Below are positions 30,738 to 39,789 of a DNA stretch of 64,000 nt, one piece after another (within the stretch, counting starts at the first letter, position 1; the number at the start of each line of letters is the position of its first letter). Source of the stretch: Prolixibacteraceae bacterium JC049 (GTDB taxonomy: Bacteria > Bacteroidota > Bacteroidia > Bacteroidales > Prolixibacteraceae); assembly GCA_023369685.1 (NCBI GenBank), contig SACZ01000001.1:1098148-1162147 (forward strand). Reading direction: 5' to 3'. Both the position numbers and the translations under genes were made by a program. The notes beneath the pieces are model-generated. The model had not been told where the DNA came from and did not search any database. It saw only the letters and a list, made by a program, of their open reading frames with translations.

Positions 30738-30775
30738 TGGATTGTACAAAATTGAACTATTAAATACGTTAACCA

Positions 30776-32188
30776 ATGCGACACTTACTACTTATATTCT
30801 GTTTTTTTGTTTCATGGAGCGGATTAAATGCACAGGATAGCTCACAACTGAAATTTCCCGATTGGCAAGGAAAAATTAGTATCGGAGAAGTTAAATTGAA
30901 GATGATCTTCCATTTTAAGGAGGGCAATTGTTATATAGATGTTCCTCTTCAAGGACTGAAAAATTTTAAGGCCGATAAAACACAATTTCGTAATGACTCT
31001 GTTTTTGTTGCATTCAACATGATGCAGGCGCTATATAAAGGAAAGGTTGCAGGGCAGAAGATCGATGGAAAGTGGATTCAGATGGGGAAGACATTCCCTC
31101 TAATTATGGGGCCTTTAAAAGAGTTGAAAAGACCTCAGATGCCTAAAGCTCCATTTGCCTATAATGTAAAGGAGGTTACTTATACCAATCCCGATAAATC
31201 GATTACGTTTGGTGCTACTTTAACAACTCCTAAAGGAGAAGGCAAGTTTCCGGCAGTTATAATGATTACCGGTAGTGGTCAACAAGATCGCGATGAAACG
31301 GTATTTGGGCACAAACCATTTTGGGTAATTGCCGATCATTTAACTGAACAAGGAATAGCAGTGCTTCGGGTAGATGACCGCGGAATTGGAAAAACAACAG
31401 GAAAAGAGACGTTAGCAACGGCAACTTCTTCCGATTTTGCTAAAGATGTAATTGCCGGATTAGAATTCCTGAAACAGCAGCCAACAATTGATGCTAAAAA
31501 TATCGGACTTATTGGTCATTCAGAAGGCGGAATGATTGCTGCTATTGTGGCTAAACAGCGGAAAGATATTGCATTTGTTGTCTCTATGGCAGGCCCTGGA
31601 ATAAAAGGGAAAGAGATCTTAATTAAGCAATTCCGAAAGAATTATAGTCAGGTATTACCAGCAGCTAGTGTCGATAGTATGATTGTTTTCGATAGTCGAC
31701 TATTGGATGTGGCTATGAACTACGATAAGATTGTTGCTGAGACTATTTTTGCACAAGAGCTCATTGGCTGGGTATATAATCAGGACGAGAATATTCAGAA
31801 GATGTTTGGAGTAACCATGCAGAATGGAATGAAAACGGTAAACAGTAGACAAGCGCTTATGCGGTATAAGGTATATACGCTTCCTTGGTATAAATATTTT
31901 CTGAAGTTTCAGCCTGATGAATATTTATCACAGCTTCAAATTCCTTGGTTGGCTTTGAATGGCGAGAAGGATATTCAGGTGTTGTGTGATGAAAATCTAC
32001 AAGGAATAAGTAAGAGTTTTTCTAAAGCAGGCAATCAAAAATTCGAAATGAAGAAATATCCAGATATGAACCACTTTTTCCAACATTGTGAAACAGGAAT
32101 GACAACCGAAGTGGAGGATATTGAAGAAACAGTGGCTCCTGAAGTATTAAATGATATTTCAGATTGGATTAAAAAACAAGTAAAATAG
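30776..32188 (+). CDS. Secreted alpha/beta hydrolase
   Basis: 470 residues with a signal peptide (about 1-19, ending LNAQ). An N-terminal beta-rich domain (about 25-115) precedes an alpha/beta hydrolase core with nucleophile elbow GHSEGG (Ser249), oxyanion-region GSGQQDRDE, an acid in NGEKDIQV and a catalytic His in DMNHFF. This is the pattern of Bacteroidota periplasmic esterase/acyl-hydrolase-like proteins (S9/dienelactone-hydrolase relatives). It follows the VWA/GATase gene by 38 bases and may be the last gene of that operon, though its substrate and its link to MoxR function are unknown. Confidence 0.88.
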   Translation: MRHLLLIFCFFVSWSGLNAQDSSQLKFPDWQGKISIGEVKLKMIFHFKEGNCYIDVPLQGLKNFKADKTQFRNDSVFVAFNMMQALYKGKVAGQKIDGKWIQMGKTFPLIMGPLKELKRPQMPKAPFAYNVKEVTYTNPDKSITFGATLTTPKGEGKFPAVIMITGSGQQDRDETVFGHKPFWVIADHLTEQGIAVLRVDDRGIGKTTGKETLATATSSDFAKDVIAGLEFLKQQPTIDAKNIGLIGHSEGGMIAAIVAKQRKDIAFVVSMAGPGIKGKEILIKQFRKNYSQVLPAASVDSMIVFDSRLLDVAMNYDKIVAETIFAQELIGWVYNQDENIQKMFGVTMQNGMKTVNSRQALMRYKVYTLPWYKYFLKFQPDEYLSQLQIPWLALNGEKDIQVLCDENLQGISKSFSKAGNQKFEMKKYPDMNHFFQHCETGMTTEVEDIEETVAPEVLNDISDWIKKQVK

Positions 32189-32309
32189 ATACTAACTCTT
32201 GGATATTTGTAGTCCAGTGATTCTATAAAAGGAGGTATCCCCAAAGTAAATTCATTTGAAATCGAATTTTCATTTTATAACCTACTTCCCTTTTTACCAC
32301 ACCAAACCT

Positions 32310-32352
32310 CCCCTAAAGAGGAGGCTTAAGTCCCCTTCAGGGGATTTAGGGG
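32310..32352. repeat. REP-like nested palindromic element
   Basis: Outer arms CCCCTAAA (32310-32317) and TTTAGGGG (32345-32352) enclose a tight inner hairpin TCCCCT-TC-AGGGGA (32331-32344) and a small CCTC/GAGG fold on the left. This style of short element is frequent between genes in Bacteroidota genomes. I noticed only this one copy in the window. Confidence 0.6.
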
Positions 32353-32438
32353 TGATAAACCAAGTGGTGACTTAAATCCATAAGTTCATAAAATTAGAAC
32401 TAAGCTTTTGGGACACCCTCTTTTTTTACTATCTATCT

Positions 32439-32909
32439 TTACTTCTTGAGTGCTTTGTATAAGAGAGAAGCCAGTAGAGCTACACCAAACAGGTGAAACA
32501 GGATATTAATCAATCCAATTTTTGAAGGAAATATATCCATGTTTAATCCCTTTAAACTGGGGTGAGCTTGTTGGTATAATTTCGCCATTTCTTGCTGGTC
32601 AGCAAACATGTTACCTGCATCGGGAATAACTACCGAAGCAGTTGCAACCAATAGAATTCCGATAAACATTAGGTAAAACAGAGGTCTTATTCGTTGCAAA
32701 AGATGGGTATTAAATATGAGAACAATTCCCCCTATAATCTCCAAAATAGTTACAGGATAAAATAGTAATTCTCCACCCGGTATCTGAACCGGACTTGTTG
32801 TCAAGTATTCCAAAAATGCATCGGGAGAAATCAGTTTGAAAATCCCCGGAACCAGAAAAATTATCCCTAATCCAATTCGTATTACCTTAGTGTGAAGTTC
32901 CTCTCTCAT
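32439..32909 (-). CDS. DoxX-like membrane protein
   Basis: 156 residues, four membrane segments (about 9-25, 47-64, 75-93, 128-152). The N-terminal VIRIGLGIIFLVPGIFKL and the pattern of a helix-loop-helix ending ILEIIGGIVLIF are those of DoxX/DoxD-type small inner-membrane proteins. Members are associated with redox or quinone-linked functions, but this one's role is unknown. It is monocistronic on the minus strand. The 250-base gap to the plus-strand hydrolase gene holds the REP-like element. Confidence 0.75.
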   Translation of the reverse strand: MREELHTKVIRIGLGIIFLVPGIFKLISPDAFLEYLTTSPVQIPGGELLFYPVTILEIIGGIVLIFNTHLLQRIRPLFYLMFIGILLVATASVVIPDAGNMFADQQEMAKLYQQAHPSLKGLNMDIFPSKIGLINILFHLFGVALLASLLYKALKK

Positions 32910-33025
32910 ATTATTCGTTATTTTGAATTATATGAACAAGACAACTAAGCGTGCAAAATTGTTTAATTATTTGCAGGAGCTTTGAAATATAGCTGATGAT
33001 ATTAATGTGGTTTGAAAGATATAGA

Positions 33026-33061
33026 CTAAGGAAGCCTGCTCATAAAAGCAGGCTTCCTTAG
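33026..33061. terminator. Strong hairpin, likely transcription stop
   Basis: A perfect 15-bp stem (33026-33040 with 33047-33061) and 6-base loop lie immediately after the stop codon of the minus-strand BNR gene. No good T-run follows on either strand, so it may act as an RNA 3'-end protector or a T-independent stop rather than a canonical terminator. Confidence 0.55.
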
Positions 33062-33069
33062 TATGTTTT

Positions 33070-36000
33070 CTATCGTTTGACAATGAGTCTCTTGTACGTT
33101 TTCTTGTTTTTTTCAATTTTTAGTAGATAAACGCCATTGGTATACCGGGAAAGATCTAATTTGTTTGTTGTTTGTTTTGATTGCTTTGAGATCAGAATCT
33201 TTCCATTCATATCCAGAACATAAACATGGGCTTCTTGCAACATCTTTCCTTCAATGGTTAGAGAGCCAGATGTCGGGTTTGGATAGACTTTTAACAGCTT
33301 ATCTTCCATTAATGGTGCCGATGTATTTATACTTAGAACAATTGCTTTATCAATATCTTTATCTGTAATATTTATTGTTCCAGAATCAGAGTGGTAACCT
33401 GCAGCTGTTACCGAATAGTTGTAGTTGCCTGCTACTTTTGTATAGTTCACATTTCCTGTGTTATTTGTACTCTTTGATTCATTGTCCAAAACAACTTCAG
33501 CACCTTCGATACTACCATTTTGGTCCGAAATAGTAAAATTGATATTGAATTTGCTTTTTTTCAGTGTAATGTTCTCTTCAATATTTTTGTCGACAATGTT
33601 GATATTGCCAGTACAATTATCATATCCACTTTTTGTGATATTGTACTCTAGGTTATCCTTTGGCGCGATATTGCTGAATACTACTTTACCATCTGCATTG
33701 GTTTGTTTCGTTTCACATCCGGTAAGACTAACGGAGGCATTTTCGATGAAATTGTTTTCTGAATCTTTAATAATGAAAGTAGCATTGTATAATTTTTGAT
33801 CCACAAGAATCACGGTATAATCTTCTACTTCCCCTAGAAGTGTTTGTCCACAACTTGTCCCGCAATCATCGCCTACTGCTTTTGTTCTAATGCGCATTCG
33901 GTGTGCTCCTAATTTGGCATTTGCAGGTATTTCTAAATTAAAATTGACAATCGAATAACAATTGGCCTTACAGAGTATATTTTCTCCTTGATCTTCAAAA
34001 CTTTTATTGTCATTAAAGTCAATCCATACTCCATAATCAATATCTTCATAGTATGATAACTCTTTATTGACTGTTAGTGTGTATTGTTTGCCGACCTCAA
34101 GTTCTGTTGATATATTGGTGAAATTCTGATATGGTTCATAGCCTGTATCTGTATTTTCTATATCAGCAAGTTTTATTGAGTTAAAAAATAAGTTTCCGCC
34201 CCCAGAAGCTGCACAATAACCTGTGGTTGTAGCATTACCTATTGCCGGATTTTCAGTATTGTAACACATTTCGGAACCATTGTACTTATAGACAGCAAAA
34301 TGATATATTGTATTATCATTCAGGTTTGTTACTGTTACAGAACTAGCTGTTCCTGAAAATACAGCAATATTGGCTGCTCCTATATCTTCTCCTTTAGTAA
34401 TGTCTGAGTTTACTTTATAATTGAACCCATTTTCTGGCGACCAATTTACTGCTGCACCTTTTTTTGCAATGACCACTACCGGATCACCATTATTGGTCCA
34501 ACTTATTGTGATAGAGTTATCATTTATTTGGTCGATTACCAGATCTGTAGCTTGAGATGTTGGTGGATCACAATCTGTTTGGCATATAATGTTTGTTCCA
34601 TATGAAGTTCCGCTGGAGTTGGTAGCATAAGCTCTAACATTATAATTCGTTGCTGCAGTCAAGTTGGTTATATCTGCTGTAAATTTTCCTGTGCCTGCCT
34701 CAACACTTTGTACATTGTCATCAAGTGTCGGATTACTATGTGTACTCCACACAAAACCTCTTTGAATCACGGCAGTAGTACCTTCATTAACAACTTCTCC
34801 TATGAACTGAGCAGATGTTTTCGATAGTATTGATGCAGAAATTGTTTTGACTTCAGGTAAATTGGCAACAGGAGCAGCTAAAGGAGTTTCCCATAGCCCT
34901 CTGCCATAGGTTGCTGCATGAAGCTTTGAGTTATTGGTATCACTGTTGTAGTAGATTTCTAGCTCGCCAATTTTTACATTAGGTAATCCTGCATTGTATG
35001 GTACCCAATCAGTATTTCCTTTTTTGAAATAGACGCCCAACTCGGTACCGAGGTATAGATGATTCTCTCCAGATGATTGCTTATTCTGAACAATAGAATA
35101 TGCCGGAAGCTGAGGAAGTCCTTTTGATATATTGGTCCATGTTTCTCCACCATCTTTTGATTCAAATACATTGTCGGAATTATATCCACTTAGTGCTACC
35201 CATACTATTTGCTCATTGAAATGGCTTATAGCTATGCCCTGAATACTCGAATTTATTAATGGAAGATTACTGGTAACATCTTTCCAGGTTCTTCCTCCAT
35301 TATCTGTTTTCCAAATGCTATAGTTTTGAGCGGCAAACAGAACTGAACTATTGGATGACGCAATGGCTAACTGTAGAATTTTTTCAGAGAAGTTAATATT
35401 AGAGATAGCCTCCCAGGTATCCCCTTGATTCGTAGTTTTCCAGACTTCCTTATAGCCAGCATAAAGTGTTTTGTGATCGTTTGGATCCATAATATATGGA
35501 GTTGTCCATGTTCCAGGACCGGCTTCTGTAGGTTGTACGTATGTAGTTGTTTTCCATCCGTCTTTAGTTCTTATAATACTTCCCCCTCCTTGGGTTGATG
35601 CATATTGAATCTTACTATCGGTATAATCGATGATACATTCCATACCATCACCTCCATAAACATCTTTCCATGCTTCGGAGGATATTGATTTTGTTCCGTT
35701 ATCCTGTAGACCAGTCATAACCATTCCCGCTTCTGTTTGAGCAACGCCAAGTCTGTACATCTGGCTAATAACCATGCCATTGGTTTTGTTGATCCAATTT
35801 TTACCATCGTCTTTGGATAAAGACAAGCCTCCGTCATTGCATTCAAACAGATCACCATTCGATCTGTATTTTAGCATATGCTTATCAACGTGTACAATCG
35901 CAGCAGGGTTTGAACCTCCATAGTTTGACCTGTTAATTAGTGTCCAGTTTTTTCCTCCATCTTTTGAGCCCCAAGTCATAATACCACCTACCATTAAAGT

Positions 36001-37251
36001 GTTTGCATCACTTGGAGAGGCTGCAATAGCTAAATCATAAAAGGCTTGTCCTCCAGGTTCAGATGTTTCATATCCTAATATGTTGAATGAACTACCATTT
36101 AATTGCTGGGTGAAGCTTTCTCCACTATTGGCTGATTGGTAAATACCTTCAAGTCCACCATCATAATTTCCAACTACTGCATATATAATTGATGGATTGG
36201 CTTTTGTTACAGCTAATTCTACTCTACGAGCATTAGAGGCCTCAAAAGTTTTTGTCCAATTAATTCCATCATCATTAGAAGTATATATCTGTCCTTGTTT
36301 TGTTGAGCCGTAAATAGTAGAAGAGTTGCCAGGTTTGAACTCCAAATCAGTAAAATTTATAGTTGTGAGCCTATTATCCCAAGTAGCACCGCCATCAGTG
36401 GTTTTAAAAAGACCACGATCGGTTGCAGCAATAATTATATTGTCATCACTGGGATCCAGTAATAGACGACTAACCATCATTCTATTTCTATTAAAATCAG
36501 CAGACAAGCCAGTTTTATTCCAACTCTTTCCATTATCCGTCGATTTTAAAACTCCAATACTGAGGTTGTTGTAAGCATTTTTATCCCCAGTAGCAATGTA
36601 AATTGTTTTGGAGGTAAGATAATTGGAAGGAATAACGATATCAGATACTCCCAAAACATTATTTTCATCGGTTAAACATTGCCAAGAATCACCATTGTCA
36701 TGGGTAACCCATAATCCTCCTGAAGGAGCACCAATCCAGTAGGTATTGTTATCTGTGGGATGGAACGCGATACAGTTTATACGCCCCAGGTTACAATAAT
36801 TGTCTATATCTGACTTGGAATTGGAAGGTCCCATTTCACTCCAGTTGGCAGTATTGGAACTTGTGGTTTGAGAAAGCTTAATGTATTCATCGTAAACTTG
36901 TTGTGCTGTCTTTTCTGGGAACCTACCTGTAGAAGGATCAACCTGCCCTTGCATATCCCATTCCCATCGCTTAAACTGTTTCCAACCGTAAGCTTTTTTC
37001 TTGACTCCTTTTTCGTGATAATATCCTTTCTTGTTGACATTAAAAGGTTCCCAATAGTCGTTGAATGCTTTTTGGTAATCTTTTAAAGTCAACTCTTTTG
37101 CTGTCTTTGACTTAGTGGGTACTTCAGAACTTTCTGCTTTGGGTGATGTTTGTAAGTCATTTGTTTTGGGCAAATTTTTAAGCCAGGCCTGAGCATTTGA
37201 TCCTAGAAATAAAACTAGACTTAAGATAAGTGTTGAAAATAATCGTTTCAT
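33070..37251 (-). CDS. Secreted sortilin/BNR-repeat protein with T9SS sorting domain
   Basis: 1393 residues with a signal peptide (MKRLFSTLILSLVLFLGSNAQA). About residues 140-790 form a sortilin/VPS10-like beta-propeller made of Asp-box (BNR) repeats such as STDNGKSWN, TTDGGATWD, SKDGGKNWT, KTDNGGRTW and SKDGGETW. Then come fibronectin-like domains (about 800-1000), a GEVED domain (GVWIDFNDNKSFEDQGE ... GEVEDYTVIL), two carboxypeptidase-regulatory/PEGA-like repeats (about 1170-1310) and a type A T9SS sorting domain (YPNPTSGSLTIEG ... NGVYLLKIEKNKKTYKRLIV). It is therefore a probable T9SS substrate placed on the surface or released. The enzymatic role is unknown; related proteins are often called exo-alpha-sialidase-like or glycosyl hydrolase without proof. 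It is monocistronic. Confidence 0.9.
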   Translation of the reverse strand: MKRLFSTLILSLVLFLGSNAQAWLKNLPKTNDLQTSPKAESSEVPTKSKTAKELTLKDYQKAFNDYWEPFNVNKKGYYHEKGVKKKAYGWKQFKRWEWDMQGQVDPSTGRFPEKTAQQVYDEYIKLSQTTSSNTANWSEMGPSNSKSDIDNYCNLGRINCIAFHPTDNNTYWIGAPSGGLWVTHDNGDSWQCLTDENNVLGVSDIVIPSNYLTSKTIYIATGDKNAYNNLSIGVLKSTDNGKSWNKTGLSADFNRNRMMVSRLLLDPSDDNIIIAATDRGLFKTTDGGATWDNRLTTINFTDLEFKPGNSSTIYGSTKQGQIYTSNDDGINWTKTFEASNARRVELAVTKANPSIIYAVVGNYDGGLEGIYQSANSGESFTQQLNGSSFNILGYETSEPGGQAFYDLAIAASPSDANTLMVGGIMTWGSKDGGKNWTLINRSNYGGSNPAAIVHVDKHMLKYRSNGDLFECNDGGLSLSKDDGKNWINKTNGMVISQMYRLGVAQTEAGMVMTGLQDNGTKSISSEAWKDVYGGDGMECIIDYTDSKIQYASTQGGGSIIRTKDGWKTTTYVQPTEAGPGTWTTPYIMDPNDHKTLYAGYKEVWKTTNQGDTWEAISNINFSEKILQLAIASSNSSVLFAAQNYSIWKTDNGGRTWKDVTSNLPLINSSIQGIAISHFNEQIVWVALSGYNSDNVFESKDGGETWTNISKGLPQLPAYSIVQNKQSSGENHLYLGTELGVYFKKGNTDWVPYNAGLPNVKIGELEIYYNSDTNNSKLHAATYGRGLWETPLAAPVANLPEVKTISASILSKTSAQFIGEVVNEGTTAVIQRGFVWSTHSNPTLDDNVQSVEAGTGKFTADITNLTAATNYNVRAYATNSSGTSYGTNIICQTDCDPPTSQATDLVIDQINDNSITISWTNNGDPVVVIAKKGAAVNWSPENGFNYKVNSDITKGEDIGAANIAVFSGTASSVTVTNLNDNTIYHFAVYKYNGSEMCYNTENPAIGNATTTGYCAASGGGNLFFNSIKLADIENTDTGYEPYQNFTNISTELEVGKQYTLTVNKELSYYEDIDYGVWIDFNDNKSFEDQGENILCKANCYSIVNFNLEIPANAKLGAHRMRIRTKAVGDDCGTSCGQTLLGEVEDYTVILVDQKLYNATFIIKDSENNFIENASVSLTGCETKQTNADGKVVFSNIAPKDNLEYNITKSGYDNCTGNINIVDKNIEENITLKKSKFNINFTISDQNGSIEGAEVVLDNESKSTNNTGNVNYTKVAGNYNYSVTAAGYHSDSGTINITDKDIDKAIVLSINTSAPLMEDKLLKVYPNPTSGSLTIEGKMLQEAHVYVLDMNGKILISKQSKQTTNKLDLSRYTNGVYLLKIEKNKKTYKRLIVKR

Positions 37252-37667
37252 TAATTATAGGCTTAATATAAATCATTAAAAATTTATTGACCGATTTTAA
37301 TCTGTCAATAGTTATCGATTGGAGACTATTATTATGAATCCATTATATCTTGGGCAACAAAACATAAAAAATCCAATTGGGATTGAGAGCGAATTTAATT
37401 CTATATCATATGTGCAACTCAATTGTTTGCTTTTTAGTTCCCCAATGTGTCGAGATAGTTATCTAAATAGATTTATGATAGGTACATGGATTCTTATGAA
37501 TAAAATGAACAATGTCCCCGCTTTTTTGTAGAATTGTCTGATTAAAAAATAGGATGATCTTGTACTGTTCTATAGAACGGAATAATTTTTGTTGATGATT
37601 TCTGCTGAAAACTAATTAGATGGAAGTTGTGTGAGAAGATGAAAGATCAATTCAAAGCTTAAAAAAT
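37252..37667. other. Intergenic region with a 12-bp palindrome
   Basis: 416 bases between divergent genes. An open frame at 37319-37531 has no start context, signal or recognisable composition and is not called. The only structure I can support is the perfect palindrome GTTCTATAGAAC (37567-37578), five bases upstream of a near-consensus -7 box TAATTTTTG (37583-37591; one extra base in TAnnTTTG). This suggests a regulated promoter for the transporter gene at 37668. Confidence 0.4.
37567..37578. promoter_or_regulatory. Putative operator upstream of the AbgT-family gene
   Basis: GTTCTATAGAAC is self-complementary, and outward the flanks add a T-G wobble and a C-G pair. It sits directly before the near-consensus -7 box at 37583-37591, a place where a bound regulator could block or activate RNA polymerase. 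The regulator is unknown. Confidence 0.35.
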
Positions 37668-39197
37668 ATGGTAACGAAAACGAAGACAACGCTGATGCAG
37701 CGCTTTTTGAATATAGTTGAACGTGGGGGGAATGCTTTGCCGCATCCAGCTACACTGTTTTTAATTTTGGCTGTCTTAACGCTTATAATATCCTGGGTAG
37801 GGCATATGCTTGGATGGGAAATTGTACATCCAGCTACCAACGAGGTGATACAAACTAAAAACCTATTATCGGCTGATGGATTGCATTTCATTCTGGAAAA
37901 AACAGTTAAGAATTTTACCGACTTTGCTCCTTTGGGAATTGTTTTAGTAGCCATGTTGGGAATTGGAATTGCCGAGAGTAGTGGGCTGATTGCTGTAGCT
38001 ATCCGTTTACTGGTTTTAAAGGCACCCAAGAGAATGCTAACATTTGTATTGGTATTTGCTGGTATTTTATCCAATATGGCCAGTGATATTGGTTATGTAC
38101 TTCTGATTCCTATGGCAGGAGTAATATTTGCAGCTGTAGGTCGACATCCTATTGTTGGAATGGCAGCTGCTTTTGCCGGAGTATCCGGAGGCTTTAGTGC
38201 TAACCTGTTTCTGGGAACCATTGATCCTCTTTTAGCTGGGCTATCACAAGAGGCAGCACAGATTATTGATCCTTCGTATACGGTTAATCCTACAGCCAAC
38301 TACTATTTTATGATTGTTTCCACATTTATGATTTCCATTATGGGTACATGGGTGACAGAGAAGATTGTGGCTCCCCGTTTTGGAAACTATAAAAGTGATG
38401 AGGAACTCGATCAGAGTAGATTGGAAAAATTGAATAAGAAAGAACGTAAGGGATTGCGTTATGCAGCTATTATTTTTGCCGTGTTTGTAACCTTGCTTTT
38501 AATTGGTTCAATTCCCGAGAATGGTGTTCTAAGAAGTGCTGATGGTTCCATATTACATTCTCCGTTGTTGAAAGGTGTAGTAACACTACTGTTTCTGATT
38601 GCAGGACTAATGGGAGTAGTGTACGGTTTAACAGTGGGCACCTTTAAGAACGATGGCGATATAATGAAAGGAATGGCTGAAAGCATGAAAACATTGGCAA
38701 CTTACTTGGTCCTGGTGTTTTTTGCTGCTCAGTTTGTGGCTTATTTCAAGGTGAGTAACCTGGGAATTGTTCTAGCCGTAAATGGAGCAGAGGCTCTTAA
38801 AGCAGCTAACCTGAATATCTATGTTTTGATGATACTCTTCATTCTGTTTGCAGCAACGGTAAATATGTTAATGGGAAGTGCTTCGGCTAAATGGGCAATA
38901 TTGGCTCCGGTATTTATTCCAATTTTTATGCTCATGGGATATTCTCCTGAATTATCGCAAGCAGTATTTAGAATAGGAGATAGTGTAACCAATATTATTT
39001 CACCAATGATGAGCTTCTTTGCTTTGATTATTGCTTTCTTCCAGAAATACGATAAGAATGCAGGAATTGGAACAATCATTTCTACTATGATACCATACTC
39101 CATATTGTTCTTTATTGGCTGGACGTTGTTACTCATTGGTTGGATTTACTTCCGCTTACCTTTAGGTCCCGATTCTCCTTTATTTTATGGGAGTTAA
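37668..39197 (+). CDS. AbgT-family transporter
   Basis: 509 residues, about 12 hydrophobic segments. The N-terminal RFLNIVERGGNALPHPATLF and the segment LGIVLVAMLGIGIAESSGLI are characteristic of the AbgT family (p-aminobenzoyl-glutamate uptake, or, in MtrF/YdaH-type members, antimetabolite efflux). Which direction applies here cannot be told from sequence. No amidohydrolase (abgA/abgB-like) gene is adjacent, which slightly favours the efflux type. It has its own terminator. Confidence 0.92.
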   Translation: MVTKTKTTLMQRFLNIVERGGNALPHPATLFLILAVLTLIISWVGHMLGWEIVHPATNEVIQTKNLLSADGLHFILEKTVKNFTDFAPLGIVLVAMLGIGIAESSGLIAVAIRLLVLKAPKRMLTFVLVFAGILSNMASDIGYVLLIPMAGVIFAAVGRHPIVGMAAAFAGVSGGFSANLFLGTIDPLLAGLSQEAAQIIDPSYTVNPTANYYFMIVSTFMISIMGTWVTEKIVAPRFGNYKSDEELDQSRLEKLNKKERKGLRYAAIIFAVFVTLLLIGSIPENGVLRSADGSILHSPLLKGVVTLLFLIAGLMGVVYGLTVGTFKNDGDIMKGMAESMKTLATYLVLVFFAAQFVAYFKVSNLGIVLAVNGAEALKAANLNIYVLMILFILFAATVNMLMGSASAKWAILAPVFIPIFMLMGYSPELSQAVFRIGDSVTNIISPMMSFFALIIAFFQKYDKNAGIGTIISTMIPYSILFFIGWTLLLIGWIYFRLPLGPDSPLFYGS

Positions 39198-39210
39198 GGC
39201 TCTAAAATGA

Positions 39211-39251
39211 AGAGAGGCACGGAATAACTTAACCGTACCTCTCTTTTTTTT
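39211..39251 (+). terminator. Intrinsic terminator after the AbgT-family gene
   Basis: The stem AGAGAGGCACGG / CCGTACCTCTCT (39211-39222, 39233-39244; one C/A mismatch) is followed by a T-run. Confidence 0.85.
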
Positions 39252-39267
39252 AATATTTAGCAATGTA

Positions 39268-39777
39268 TTATCTCCGCTTCATTTTTATACTTAGCCCTTT
39301 TTGTGTCGACCAACCTTCCTTATCAGTAAGCCTGATATAGAAATGATAATCGCCTTCATCGTAAGAGTCGTTGCCATCAGTAGCAGGAATCATTATTGAT
39401 AAATTGGTTTCATAACTTTTACTTCCTTGAGGAATTGCATAGTCGTTGATAAAAACAAATGGATTTACCGGTGTTTTTACTACTCCCAAATTACACTCGT
39501 CAATTTCGGTACTGTGCGAATGGTGATCGAAATTGTTATGAATGTCGATACTGAATGATCCCAACTCTACATTGTCTGAGAATAGCATTTTCAAATCAAA
39601 TGATTCGCCAAAGTAGATCGTTGCACAATTCTTAGGAAATGCTTCCTCGAAATTGATGTCTATTGTTGGTTTTATATCATCCACCGAGTCGTCACTGCTA
39701 CATGCACTAAACACGAAAAGTGAGACCGCCAGTACAATAATGTATTTTACCATTTCAGGTTTCATTTTACTAATCAT
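39268..39777 (-). CDS. DUF4625-type lipoprotein, His-containing (second copy)
   Basis: 169 residues. Lipobox VFSAC places the lipidated Cys at residue 26; an internal ATG five codons in is an alternative start. The domain resembles the DUF4625 Ig-like lipoproteins of Bacteroidota: a first strand with KPTIDINFEE, a His cluster HNNFDHHSHS, and the closing DYHFYIRLTDKEGWST. The His cluster suggests metal binding. It is the last gene of the five-gene minus-strand operon, 12 bases after the related lipoprotein gene, and is probably an accessory to the TonB receptor. Confidence 0.8.
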   Translation of the reverse strand: MISKMKPEMVKYIIVLAVSLFVFSACSSDDSVDDIKPTIDINFEEAFPKNCATIYFGESFDLKMLFSDNVELGSFSIDIHNNFDHHSHSTEIDECNLGVVKTPVNPFVFINDYAIPQGSKSYETNLSIMIPATDGNDSYDEGDYHFYIRLTDKEGWSTQKGLSIKMKRR

Positions 39778-39789
39778 TTTTGAAACGAT

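Noticed and set aside
37319..37531. 70-residue plus-strand open frame in the 416-base gap before the AbgT-family gene
   Set aside because: No promoter, signal, membrane segment or family likeness; composition is like translated AT-rich spacer.
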